The translations under genes were made by a program, and so were the position numbers. This document shows, piece after piece, positions 22,601 to 32,369 of a stretch of 64,000 nt of DNA; within the stretch, counting starts at the first letter, position 1; each line of letters opens with the position of its first letter. Origin of the DNA: Mesostigma viride (lineage: Eukaryota > Streptophyta > Mesostigmatophyceae > Mesostigmatales > Mesostigmataceae); NCBI GenBank assembly GCA_009746045.1, contig RPFO01000156.1:1483381-1547380 (forward strand), in the 5' to 3' direction. The notes beneath the pieces were generated by a model. The model saw only the letters and a program-made list of their open reading frames with translations, did no database searches and was not told the DNA's origin.

Positions 22601-23927
22601 AAGAAGGCATTATGGCGACGTAACCCTCCCTGACTGGAAGGAAAAAGTACGAGGAGACAAGTGTGCATGACAGGAGGACTGAGAACCCTGCTGTAGGATC
22701 CACACGTGGGAACTGATGTCCATGAACGTCCACAACAGCATGCATTTCAGCAAAGTGAAATCTGCAACTAGGAAGGTTGCAAAGCATATGCTGATTGAAC
22801 CCTCCCTGACTGGAAGGAAAAGTAAGGTACCCGAGGTACAACAACCAAGCGCATCATCCTGAAACAACCACATCGCATAGATACGTCAAAGGTAAGAAAC
22901 ATAAAGTACCCTTGCCAAACAGGCCGACGCTTGAAGATGGACATGATGCACAAAGGAACAAGCCGGTGGAACGCCGGCGACAACCACTAAGGAAACAAAA
23001 GAGGTAAAGTGTTGATGCACTTCACATGGACGGCCGTGAGGGCCATATACAACAACTGTCACTTTAACTAATTGATCCCAACAAAGAGACAGCAACAGCC
23101 ATGAGGGTATCCCTAATTGCGATGTCTAGTAGCAAATAAGACCAACCTAGACAACACAGCTATTACTAGCTGCTGTCACAGCTGATACAAATATTGCTAG
23201 AATATTGCAGTCACTAAAGACTACAAGGGACGATGCTACTAAAGATAGCAATTGTCACTATAGCACCTATAAGGTGAGCACAGGCAGCCATCCTGGCCCC
23301 TGCAAAGGAGGCACAAGGTACAGGCAGCTAACGGCTACAACCACAGGGACACAGTGTCAACATACTGGCATGACTAGCAGCATATGGAAATAACCAAACA
23401 ACAAAAGAAAGAAGAAGGACAGGTGTGACCACCCGTGACAGCGCAGCAGCTAGCCAGACTGGCTATACTACCTGCCTGTCTCCAAGATACTGGCATGACT
23501 ACCAGCACCTAAAGAAAATAAAACAACCCAATGAAGGAAAAGAACAAGTGTGACCACCTGTAACAGTGCAGCAGCCAACCAAAGTACCTACTACTGCGCG
23601 TCACCATTCGCGCAAGCAACAGATATGACTACCTGACGTCACGGCTACGTAGTGCATCCAACAATTGTTGCCCTCCCTGTACCCTCTACACTGATGACCC
23701 AGGTGAGAGGATGGTTGGGGCAGAAGGCAAAGGTGGTGGTGAAGGTCATAGAGTGGTACAAGTGGCTCCTAGTGACCCAGGAGTGCCGTGTGCATAAGAA
23801 TTAACTCTTCTGCCTGAGTGGCACAAGAGTGGCAAGACCTGCCTCCCCCACCCGTACCCACGAATGACTTGTTCAGCGTGCTCCGAAGGTTAAGGAGCAA
23901 GCCACAGTGTACACTATTCCTGCTAGG

Positions 23928-24290
23928 GGCTACAGCCTATAAGGGCTGCCACTAAAAGAAACACTTGGGCTACAGCCTGGAAGGACTGCAAGGCTAAATG
24001 GGCTACAGCCGGGAAGGGCTGCAACGCCAAAATGGGCTACAGCCGGGAAGGGCTGCGACGCAAAAATGGGCTACAGCCTGGAAGGGCTGCAGCACACACA
24101 CACACACACAAAAGGGGGCTACAGCCTGTAAGGGCTGCAGCACCACAATGGGCTACAACATGTAAGGGCTGCAGCACAAAAATGGGCTACAGCCTGGAAG
24201 GGCTGCAGCATGACAAAAAGAAAAGGGGGCTACAGCCTGGAAGGGCTGCAACCCTAAAAGAAACACTACTGGGTAGGGCTGCACATACTG
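23928..24290 (+). repeat. Tandem hairpin repeat inside the LTR element
   Basis: About nine copies of a 33-45 bp unit built on GGGCTACAGCCTGGAAGGGCT, with variable spacers including (CA)n and A-rich runs. Each unit can fold as AGCC-TGGAAG-GGCT. Confidence 0.8.
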
Positions 24291-24811
24291 ATAGAAATTC
24301 AAGTCTAGGAAAAACTAAAATTTCAACAGCATTGGCCGAAGGAGCGTTCTATTATAATGAACAATCCTACTCCGGGCATACCTGTGTCTTCGACTCCCCC
24401 AGCTGACTGCCCATGTGTCGTGCCCATGGACGCTGCCGAAGTAAAAGAGGTCGCCGATGATGAGGATATTCCCTCGGACGCTCGCCAGCACCCCGCCCCA
24501 CTAAAAAGTCGACCATAGGGGGATTATGGACCCGCTATAGGTTCTCGATGCCGATTTCCGGACTTATTCAATAACTACCGAACCCATAACCCCTCTTCGG
24601 CAGTGGCAATTAAAAATCGACCTACCGCCTAAAGAAAAAAAATTAAATTCGTGAAAAAAATCCGTTCCTGACAGGAACCTGGGTCATGACCTCTAGAGTG
24701 TAGGTCACGACATACGCACAATCGCAAGGTGGCCAGTCTGCGATGTGACATTACAATTGTTTTAGAAACTTATAAACAGCGCTTATTTACCTCTGCGACT
24801 CAGGTGGATTC

Positions 24812-24823
24812 CTCCGAGTCCAG
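24812..24823 (-). other. Primer-binding site of the LTR element
   Basis: The minus strand reads TGGACTCGGAGG at or one base inside the 5' LTR end. The TGG start fits pairing with the CCA end of a tRNA; which tRNA cannot be said from this window. Confidence 0.6.
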
Positions 24824-25517
24824 TTTTACATCCCGGCTGACTGCCGGGTGTAAAAGATCTACACCTGATTCATAATAGACCATTATGAACAGTGGTCGCT
24901 ATATTAATCTGCGCAATCCACACCATGACTAGTATGGACGATAACTAATCTAACATAATTAACCTGGCGCAGTTGACCCTGGCCGGTTCAAGCCCGAGGT
25001 GTTGCAACCTCGTGGGAAGCTGGGCGAAATGCCTCCCGAGGTACATGTAGCATTTACGACAGGAATTCAGGACCATGCATTTCCTAAACCCGCGGGCGTG
25101 ACCCAGCCGGAAAGAGAAAGAGATTAACTCAATTCATTTCATTCATTCCGGGGGTGACAATGGTGAACGTTCCCACACACTATTAACCTTGGCGGCTCAC
25201 AGCGTTGCCAAGCAGTGCCAAGCAGCACTGCTTGGACGCATGGTCAACCGAGATCTCTAGGGCGCTACGGTTCACACGAATTGACCGTACGACCCAAAAC
25301 GAATTATACTAGGTCCACGCACATTGACATGCTGCGCACCTACAGATAAACCAAAGTACCGAAAGTACTACAAAACCACTGAATAGCAAGTACAACGCCG
25401 TATGAACCGGCTGTACAAATAGTCCTAAATAGTCGAACACTAAGACTTCGCCTATTTCACATTGTTGCGCCGAACTGTCCACTAAAGGAACCTAATTAAA
25501 TAGGCTTGGACGCAACA
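24824..25517 (-). repeat. 5' LTR
   Basis: 694-bp partner of 18977-19670. The element's promoter should lie here; none could be pinpointed. Confidence 0.9.
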
Positions 25518-26098
25518 CCTGGAGGTGGGGGCGGCGGAGGCTGGGAAAGTGGTCGAAAGAGGAGACGATATTCAGGCGAGAATCAAAGAGGCGGCCTCGG
25601 TTGAAGAGCTGCTTGCACAATTCAACAAGCGAGGCGTGTGATCCCCAAAACACGCAGCCCAGGATGCGGTCCTCGGTAAACTTGTCAACAAAGCCGGGCT
25701 GGCGGGCTTCAGCTACAAATTCGAGCTCGACCCAGCTCGGCTCGGCAGGGCGACTGCGCTTGGGTTCTGGCGACGCTGCTGGCGATGCGGGCTCAGCAGG
25801 GGGATGGGCGACCACTAGAGCTTGGCTAGTGGCGCCGCTGCCTTCTGCCTGGCCGGTTGGCGAAGCTGCAGCCGGGGCTGCAGGCGTATTTTCATTGCTG
25901 AGCGCAGCCGCCAGGCTGCGTTGCGTCGAGAGGCGTTTGCTCATCGTATAGTGCGTTATAGCTTCGGAAAATTATATCAGCATGTGCGTCTAAGAAAGAC
26001 GAAGCGATTGTGATATTCACAGCTGAATTCGGTGCTCAAACGTGAAAGTTATGAGCTCCGACAGCCATGGCTACCTCGTGGCTCGTGGCTCGTCTTGG
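25518..26098 (-). mobile_element. ORF1-type element, 5' half, split by the LTR element
   Basis: The minus-strand frame starts at 25944 (MSKRLSTQRSLAAALSNENT) and is open to the LTR junction. The 5' untranslated region (25945-26098) matches 13250-13408, including GAAGCGATTGTGATATTCAC and the CGTGGCTCGTGGCTCG repeat at its start. This copy is less damaged than the one at 13409: the N-terminal frame stays open for about 140 codons. Joined to 17535-18976 it is one element. Confidence 0.75.
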
Positions 26099-27165
26099 TA
26101 CTAGTATGGCATAGCATGGCTAAATTCTTAATGCAACATCCATGGGGGTCCCATTATAGACAAAGCATGGCTAAATGTTGAAGGCATCGTCCATGGGGGC
26201 CATTATGGGCGCACATGCGCGTGGGCCACATGCTAGGCTAAGCCTTACTAATCTACACTACTGGTATATATATTCCTAGTCTGAGGTGGCAGGAGGGGGC
26301 TGCCAGGGCTTGTGGTCAACGTGGATGACCGCCCCCCTCCAGTATACCGGCTTCCCCCTTGCGCTCTGCCGGAGCTGAAGGTAGGTCGGCCATAGCTCGC
26401 GTCGCCGCTGTTGCTGGGCCAGGGTCAAGTCGTCGTCCAGCGTGAAGCGAGTCTCCGAGAGCTTCTTGCGGCATTTAAGGAACGCCAGCTTGTCCGCCAT
26501 GTACTTAAAGGTGAGGAGCACGGGTGCCGGGCCAGCCTTCCCCCGCGTGCGGGGGAGGCGGACAGCCGACATGGCCAGCTCACCAGTGAGTAACATGGGG
26601 GCAAGAATGGCGCGCTTAAATGCCTCAAGAAGGCTCGTGGAGGTCTCACCTGCCTGCTGGTCGAAGTGCTTGACGATGACATTGTGGCTGCGCCGGGCGA
26701 TGTCGGCTTCCTCGCGAAGGTCGAGGGCTTGTTGCTTGTTGTTCCAGTCGTGATCATCGACCTTGAAAGGGTGGGGCCGAAAGCGCGGTTCCGAGGGGCG
26801 GGACCATCCTGTTTTGTCGGCTGGGCGGGTGCGTTTCGGGTCAGGCGATGCCGATGGCGAGGCATTAAGCCCGGGAGGTTGCTGGGTGACCACCAGTGCA
26901 CGACTAGTGTCACCGCTGCCTGCCGGACCTGATGGCGAAGCTGCAGCCGCAGCTGCCGCATTTTCATGGGCGAGCGCATCCGCCAAACTGCGTTGCGTCA
27001 AAGGACGTTTGCTCGTCATATATTGCGTTTTAGATTCGGAAAATTATATCAGCATGTGCGTCTTAGAAAGACGAAGCGATAGTGATATTCACAGCTGAAT
27101 TTGGGGCTCAAACGTGAAAGTTATGAGCTCCGCCGTCAGCCATGGCTACCTCGTGGCTCGTGGCT
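26099..27165 (-). mobile_element. Short variant of the ORF1-type element
   Basis: It has a related 5' untranslated region (27020-27165) and an intact frame (next entry), followed by a short 3' region (26099-26275) with words such as CATCCATGGGG that also occur near 28035 and 40165. Its 3' end abuts the start of the neighbouring ORF1-type copy. No hairpin-plus-tail end is present. Confidence 0.65.
26276..27019 (-). CDS. ORF1-type retroelement protein, intact 247 residues
   Basis: An uninterrupted frame, ATG at 27019 to a stop at 26276. The start is MTSKRPLTQRSLADALAHEN, followed by an Ala/Ser/Pro-rich disordered stretch, then a shortened coiled-coil region (ALDLREEADIARRSHNVIVK) and a C-terminal block with LKCRKKLSETRFTLDDDLTL, QQQRRRELWPTYLQLRQ and PVYWRGAVIHVDHKPW. 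It lacks the repeat-rich middle (Ser/Thr-Ala segment) present in the other copies. The C-terminal pattern resembles the RNA-binding region of non-LTR retrotransposon ORF1 proteins; the assignment rests on that resemblance alone. It is the only copy in the window without frame damage. Confidence 0.6.
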   Translation of the reverse strand: MTSKRPLTQRSLADALAHENAAAAAAASPSGPAGSGDTSRALVVTQQPPGLNASPSASPDPKRTRPADKTGWSRPSEPRFRPHPFKVDDHDWNNKQQALDLREEADIARRSHNVIVKHFDQQAGETSTSLLEAFKRAILAPMLLTGELAMSAVRLPRTRGKAGPAPVLLTFKYMADKLAFLKCRKKLSETRFTLDDDLTLAQQQRRRELWPTYLQLRQSARGKPVYWRGAVIHVDHKPWQPPPATSD

Positions 27166-27334
27166 GGGAAGTATAAGCTACCCAGCAACTTGGCGCGGTC
27201 AAAGAATATGACCGAGACATTATGCTCCGTCAAGTCCGGTGTTTTTTGCAACGTCACCCACATCTGTTCGGTGCTGCCCTATGGCACAAGCTCTACAAAC
27301 AGGTCGTGGACTGGCTGGATCGCGTAGTATCTCC

Positions 27335-27900
27335 GCACATCTGAACCCTGTGATGCCAGATCTCCTTTGCGGCCGTTCCGCGCTTGGCACTGGATTCGTT
27401 GTCCACATCGTCGCGTCGCAGCAGCAACACGATGTTTTCTGGCATACGCGGGCTTTTGGTTCCCGCCGCACATTTGAAAGTGCTGTCACTCCGGCTTTTT
27501 GCCTTTGCACCGTGTGCAGTTCTTGGACGTTTGGAATCATGGCATGGCTAATGTAATGACTGACTAGCTAGACCTTTTCAGTAGTTTTCCATTTGCTGGT
27601 ATTTCCTCGTAAATGGTGGGACTAGAGCGATCGCAGCAATGGTGCTCACCACTAGACACTCCCGGCCAGTTAGGCTCGAAACACACGCCCTGATCAAGCA
27701 AGCTGTTTCCGGCCCCACCGTCTAGGTCATCTAGTCGCTCTACACGTAAGCCAGCCACAATTTCAATGCACAAGGCTACACATTTCCATCTCCATTCACA
27801 TTCATCATCCATGAATGACTCGAACACGCGGACAAGATAACGGCATGCTACCATGGTCCGGATTCTCCCGATTTCTGGCCTGCGCTGGTTGTCTCCTTGA
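27335..27900 (-). mobile_element. Unclassified element A, copy 2
   Basis: Same organisation as 11931-12530: a right end at TCAAGGAGACAACCAGCGCAG (minus strand), the frame GLRVERLDDLDGGAGNSLLD at about 27770-27570, and the CxxC-type frame further left. The conserved short frames stay open here. Confidence 0.55.
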
Positions 27901-28110
27901 TAACCTGCACACCACTGTGTTCAGGCACCTAGGGGTGCCGACAGAGGTGGGAGGATCATCATGGCTATACAAAGGCGAGGGCATGGCTTCTCAACAGAGA
28001 GTGACTCTCTGCATAGGCAGAGCTTGGCTAAATTCTTAATGCATCATCCATGGGGAGTCCCATTATATAGGCACATGTGTCGTGGACCGGCTGGATCGCA
28101 TAGTATCTCC
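27901..28110. repeat. Fragment of the ORF1-type 3' module between A copies
   Basis: It contains GGCTTCTCAACAGAGAGTGA and GCATCATCCATGGGGAGTCC, words shared with the 3' region near 40100-40180. Confidence 0.5.
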
Positions 28111-28681
28111 GCACATCTGAACCCTGTGATGCCAGATCTCCTTTGCGGCCGTTCCGAGCTTGGCACTGGATTCGTTGTCCACATCGTCGCGTCGCTGCAG
28201 CAACACAATGTTTTCTGGCATCCGCGGGCTTTTGGTTCCCGCCGCACATTCGAAAGTGCTGTCCTCCGGCTTTTTGCCTTTGCACCGTGTGCAGTTCTTG
28301 GACGTTTGGAATCATGGCATGGCTAACGTGATGACTGACTAGCTAGACCTTTTCAGTGGTTTTCCATTTGCGGGTATTTCCTCGTAAATGGTGGGAGAGC
28401 GATCGCAGCAATGGTGCTTGAGCACCACTAGACACTCCCGGCCAGTTAGGCTCGAAACACACGCCCTGATCAAGCATGCTGTTTCCGGCCCCACCGTCTA
28501 GGTCATCTAGTCGCTCTACACGTAAGCCAGCCATAATTTCAATGCACAAGGATACACATTTCCATCACCATTCATCTTCATCATCCTGAACGACTCGAAC
28601 ACGCGGAAAAGATAACGGCAGGCTCGAGCTACCATGGTCCGGATTCTCCCGATTTCTGGCCTGCGCTGGTTGTCTCCTTGA
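28111..28681 (-). mobile_element. Unclassified element A, copy 3
   Basis: Third copy, very close to copy 1. A short insertion (TTGAGC near 28418) shifts the LDDLDGGAGN frame. Flanks differ from copies 1 and 2, so these are separate insertions or duplicates with diverged edges. Confidence 0.55.
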
Positions 28682-29194
28682 CATGTGGCTCGGCCAAATT
28701 CTTGAGGCATCGTCCATGCAGGGGTGGGTGGGATGGCCATGTTGCCAGACTTCAGTCAGGGAGGCCTTCGCGTCCACAGTTCCCGGGAATTTCCTTCCTA
28801 CCATGCGTGAATTGGTTTTCTCAATTACCATGGTTGTCTTCCTTTCATGAATGCTGGCTCCATTTGCATAAACGGGGGATTGTATGCTAGCTACGTACCA
28901 TGGCAGTCAGCCGTGCACACCCCCATCATGATGTCTGATACCCATAATCCAACTTCAACTCATCAAACATATTACATAGGTATTTTCACATAGGGCAGGA
29001 AGCCTGGGCTCAAGAGCAAGATGCTGTACATGGCATCTCACAGCTTGCAGCGATTTCCGACACCGGGTCGTAAGAAAGAAACCATCCAGGGAGTGATGAT
29101 ACACAGCGTGTGTGTATCTCTAATATGTTGCTTGTGCCCGAGACTCCCTGACACACAGGACAATGAAGTCTGAAAAGCCAGTTGGCCCAGCCTA
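28682..29194. other. 3' flank of RPC10
   Basis: No gene recognised. It should hold the minus-strand RPC10 3' untranslated region. Confidence 0.4.
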
Positions 29195-30244
29195 TTACCC
29201 TTCCCTCCAACGAAACGAGCATGAGGCCTTACAGCACTTGTAGAAAGTGGACATTGGCTCATCCGCGGAGCGGATTTGGACTTGCATAAAGTAAGCCTGA
29301 CTGTGGCCGCACCGGGGGCACGTAACTGCAGCAGGGCGCGGCCACGCACCAAGTGAAACATGTGAGGGTGGGCAGGAGGGTCAAGAAATTAGGATGCGCA
29401 TTATTCATTACAAGAAAGTTTTGTAACTACACTATCTAACCAACGCTCATGTTGGGGTTCAATCAAGCTAGAAGAAAAGGCGAACCTAGCCGAAGAGAGC
29501 AGAGTCAATGACATGGGCGTTGGCTGCCAATAACTCGCGTGTGTTCCAGGCAGAAAATGCCAACATCAGCTACAGACCCAAGAATTCCAACAATAAACGG
29601 TGTAAATCTGCCTGGGATGACAAATCCCATAGCTACCAAGACAGTGTCTGCCGCAGGCCAAATGGCCTTTTGCACATGGTGTCATGAGACAACCTACACT
29701 CATGCCACCTCAAACTGTGCTCCAAAATGAAATCCATCAGTGGAAGATGTGCTTGATTAGCTATGGCTGTACAATACTAGGACAAAAATCACCGCCCACT
29801 CATGTGTCTTAGGCCACCGCAACCTACCGTCCGTCTTGTCGACATTTTTCCACGCCGCATCCCCACCAAGTACGTCGTCCTTCTCCTTGCGCTTCAAAGG
29901 AAGGGACTTGCGAATCTGCAGCAACAAACGTACCGAGGAGTCGATGCCGAGCACTGCTTCATCAAGTAAGAGATTTTGGGTACGCCAGGTGAGTTTGCGT
30001 CCCTCGACGATGTTGTTAAAACGATTTGCAACGCAAATTCTATCCAAGGGTCCAAGTGGGCTTTGCCCTCTTTCCGAGATCTGCGAAAAAACACTCAAAG
30101 CTTCTTCAAAACCCCATACGCCCGCCGCACCTCTTTATTTAATGGATAGATGTAAGGGCACGTTTGACAGAAGTACCGCAGCTCCCCATATTTGTGCTCA
30201 ACAAGAAGCAAGTTCCCGCAAGTCGGACAAAAATCCATGCTCAT
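29195..30244 (-). CDS. POLR3K: RNA polymerase III subunit RPC10 (C11), three exons
   Basis: This small Pol III subunit stimulates RNA cleavage and is needed for termination and reinitiation. Minus exons: 30131-30244, 29828-29915 and 29195-29325; 333 nt, 110 residues (human 108). The N-terminal zinc ribbon has CPTC (Cys6, Cys9) and CQTC (Cys26, Cys29). The linker DDVLGGDAAWKNVD is diagnostic for the family. The C-terminal TFIIS-like ribbon has CPRCGH (Cys70, Cys73), then QIRSADEPMSTFYKCC, which contains the acidic cleavage loop Asp89-Glu90, and Cys98/Cys103. The usual CGHRW near the end reads CSFRW here. A second in-frame ATG lies two codons after the first. Donors are GTGCGG and GTAGGT; both acceptors are CTGCAG. 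The gene is intact. Confidence 0.96.
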
Positions 30245-30606
30245 GCGCCGTCGTGGGTGTAGAGGCTAGCTCGCTGCTTTGCGCCGTCAACATGCTATAC
30301 CTTCCCCCACATTCTCAATGCATGTATCGACTAGAGAGGTCGCTTTGATTTTGATGAGTAGTTGTGAAAATATCCATCTTGCCAGCAGGTTATTCGTTTT
30401 TAGGAAGACAGGCTACAGGTCAGACATCCAGGATATTTGTCCACCTACGCCATCACTGAGCTCAAAAGAGCACTCGGCAGCTCAGTCGCAACACGACTTC
30501 GCCTTAACACAAAAATATAAATGATTCTGTTCTATGAGAGGAAATTATGGCGAGTGTGGTGCAACTACTCAGTAACTTACAGAAGCTCGCTCTCCTGCCG
30601 CCAGTA
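30245..30606. promoter_or_regulatory. Upstream region of RPC10
   Basis: 362 bp between the RPC10 start and a TIR element. It must hold the RPC10 promoter; no specific box could be assigned. Confidence 0.4.
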
Positions 30607-31512
30607 CAGTCATTCCCGCGTTAAGTTGCGTTTCTTAAGGTTGCGTTCCCGCGTTAAGTTGCGGCGCCGAAGTTTGGGGGGCGACCGCAACTTAAGCATG
30701 GAGGCCATCGCAACTTAACGCGGTAATGACTCAATTTGTAGGTGTCAGGCCATTTTTGGCCGCGCAGGAGGCCATTTTTTGCCAAGTCCGGACCCGCTAC
30801 GTGATTTTAGGGGGCAAAATACGCAAGCCCCACTGGCGCGCAAATTTCCCCGCCTGCTGGCCTAATGATAGGTGAAAAGCGCGAATGCAACCTTACAAAT
30901 TCAGTTTTGCCGGCAGCCTGCGGGCTGCGGTACATAAGAATCCACGACCATGCATGGTCATCTGTAATTGAGACACTATCTTGCCGGAAATTACCACCAT
31001 ATGAGTCATGCCAAATGCACCGCAGAAGGGCAAAGACAAGGTTGTTGAGGCCACAGGCAGTCTCGCTGCATGTGGCCTCCATGATGCTGTTATTATTGTT
31101 TACACGCAGGCCATTGACAGTAAATGAAGCTTCCCTCACGACTGTTCCCATGTTTTGTCACAGTCAAACGTGAAGCCGACTGGCAATTAAGTAACCCGCC
31201 AAAAAAAGAGCCGAAGTCAGAGGGTTAAACACACTTGTGTTATAAAACGCAGGCACTGCGTGGCTGCCCACGGCGTGTTTTGCAGCCCGCCTTTCAGTTT
31301 GTCCACAATATCTGGCCTGGAAAATGGACTTTGGCCGGCTTTGACGCTGCAGCTGGATCGGGCTTGACGAGAGCTGTCGAATGCCGTATAGAAGTCCGTC
31401 AGAGGAGGAGGTGGTGGGCTGCTAGCCTAATTCTACCGTTAAGTTGCGTTCCCGCGTTAAGTTGCGGCGCCAAATTTTAGGGGGCGATCGCAACTTAACG
31501 CGGGAATGACTG
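30607..31512. mobile_element. TIR DNA element (TA target), long version
   Basis: Ends are CAGTCATTCCCGCGTTAAG at 30607 and its reverse complement ending at 31512, with TA on both outer sides, fitting a TA target duplication as in Tc1/mariner-type elements. Inside each end the words GTTAAGTTGCG recur, and 30607-30730 is itself a small inverted-repeat unit. The part 31290-31430 (GACGCTGCAGCTGGATCGGG and nearby) matches 52590-52690. No transposase frame is visible. Confidence 0.65.
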
Positions 31513-32369
31513 TACTGCATGACTCACGCGTCCTGATGCCAGCATATTTTGCCCACAGCTGGAAATTCAGACCACCAGCATAATTGCCAACTCCGGACTA
31601 GATTACATTTGGCGTACGGAGATCTAAGCTCCCAGCGTTGCGGTCATCCCACGGAAAACTTGCGAGCTTACCGCGCGTAGATAGTTGAAAAGCGAAACTA
31701 CATGGGATCTTGCCAAATGTGCAGCACCTGGGCTTGACTCACTCGGATATGGCTGGTGGATCCGAAAACCTAATAGCTTTTCACCAGAAACAGCGTTAAT
31801 GGACCCGTCACAACAGGGGATAAGGGCATCCGAGTTCGAACTTTCCCCTTTCCCCTTGCTGCCACCTCTGAACGCAGCGTTATATCTTGCGGGTGGCATT
31901 CGGTTTCTGTGTTATAAAAACAGACATAGTAGAAGTTAATATATTTTCTCCATTCATAGAAAATTCCGGACAACTAGGCAGGATGCATACGTTAGCAATC
32001 TCGTCAGCTTCTGCCGCGTGCATGAGTGCCCCATCGACCGTTGCACAAAACTCGGGCACTTCTCTGCAGAGACAATTCGCTCCAGCGTCAAAGCATCTGC
32101 CCGGTAGCGCGGTCCATCATTTCGCCGCTCGTCCTCGGCTAACGTCCAAATGCACGACTCGGTGGGTGCTCCTGCAGGCTTTTGTAATGAGCACTTGCAG
32201 CTTTCCTAACGTTAGGCGTTTGCATCAATCATTTTATAATTGCCGTGGAGGCAGGCTTAAAAGCGGAATCCAGTTATTCGGTCACCATGCATCGTCTGTT
32301 TGCACATGGACCTGCCGCTGGTGGCAATGCTCGTGACTCAAAGTCCAAGCCGTACACGAGGGTGATTGG
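31513..32369. other. Upstream of the methyltransferase gene; possible alternative start
   Basis: No separate gene is recognised. A frame opening at 31983 (MHTLAISSASAACMSAPSTV) is Ser/Ala-rich like an organelle transit peptide. It could be an alternative first exon of the methyltransferase gene, but no convincing splice join was found. Confidence 0.3.

Larger units (their letters stand above)
18977..25517 (-). mobile_element. Non-autonomous LTR retrotransposon, 6,541 bp
   Basis: Two 694-bp direct repeats (18977-19670 and 24824-25517) differ by a single base that I can see, so the insertion is young. Orientation is minus: the element reads TGTTGCGTCC at its 5' end, has a primer-binding-like TGGACTCGGAGG immediately inside the 5' LTR, and a polypurine tract AGAGAGGGGGGAGGAG immediately before the 3' LTR. 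It is flanked by CCTGG duplications. The 5.15-kb interior has no gag, protease, reverse transcriptase, RNase H or integrase frame (longest frame about 160 codons, low complexity), so it must be mobilised in trans, like plant LARD elements. It sits inside the ORF1-type element at 17535-26098. Confidence 0.9.

Noticed and set aside
18977-25517. LTR element on the plus strand
   Set aside because: The polypurine tract and primer-binding-like site are in the right places only when the element is read on the minus strand, where the LTR also begins TGTTG.
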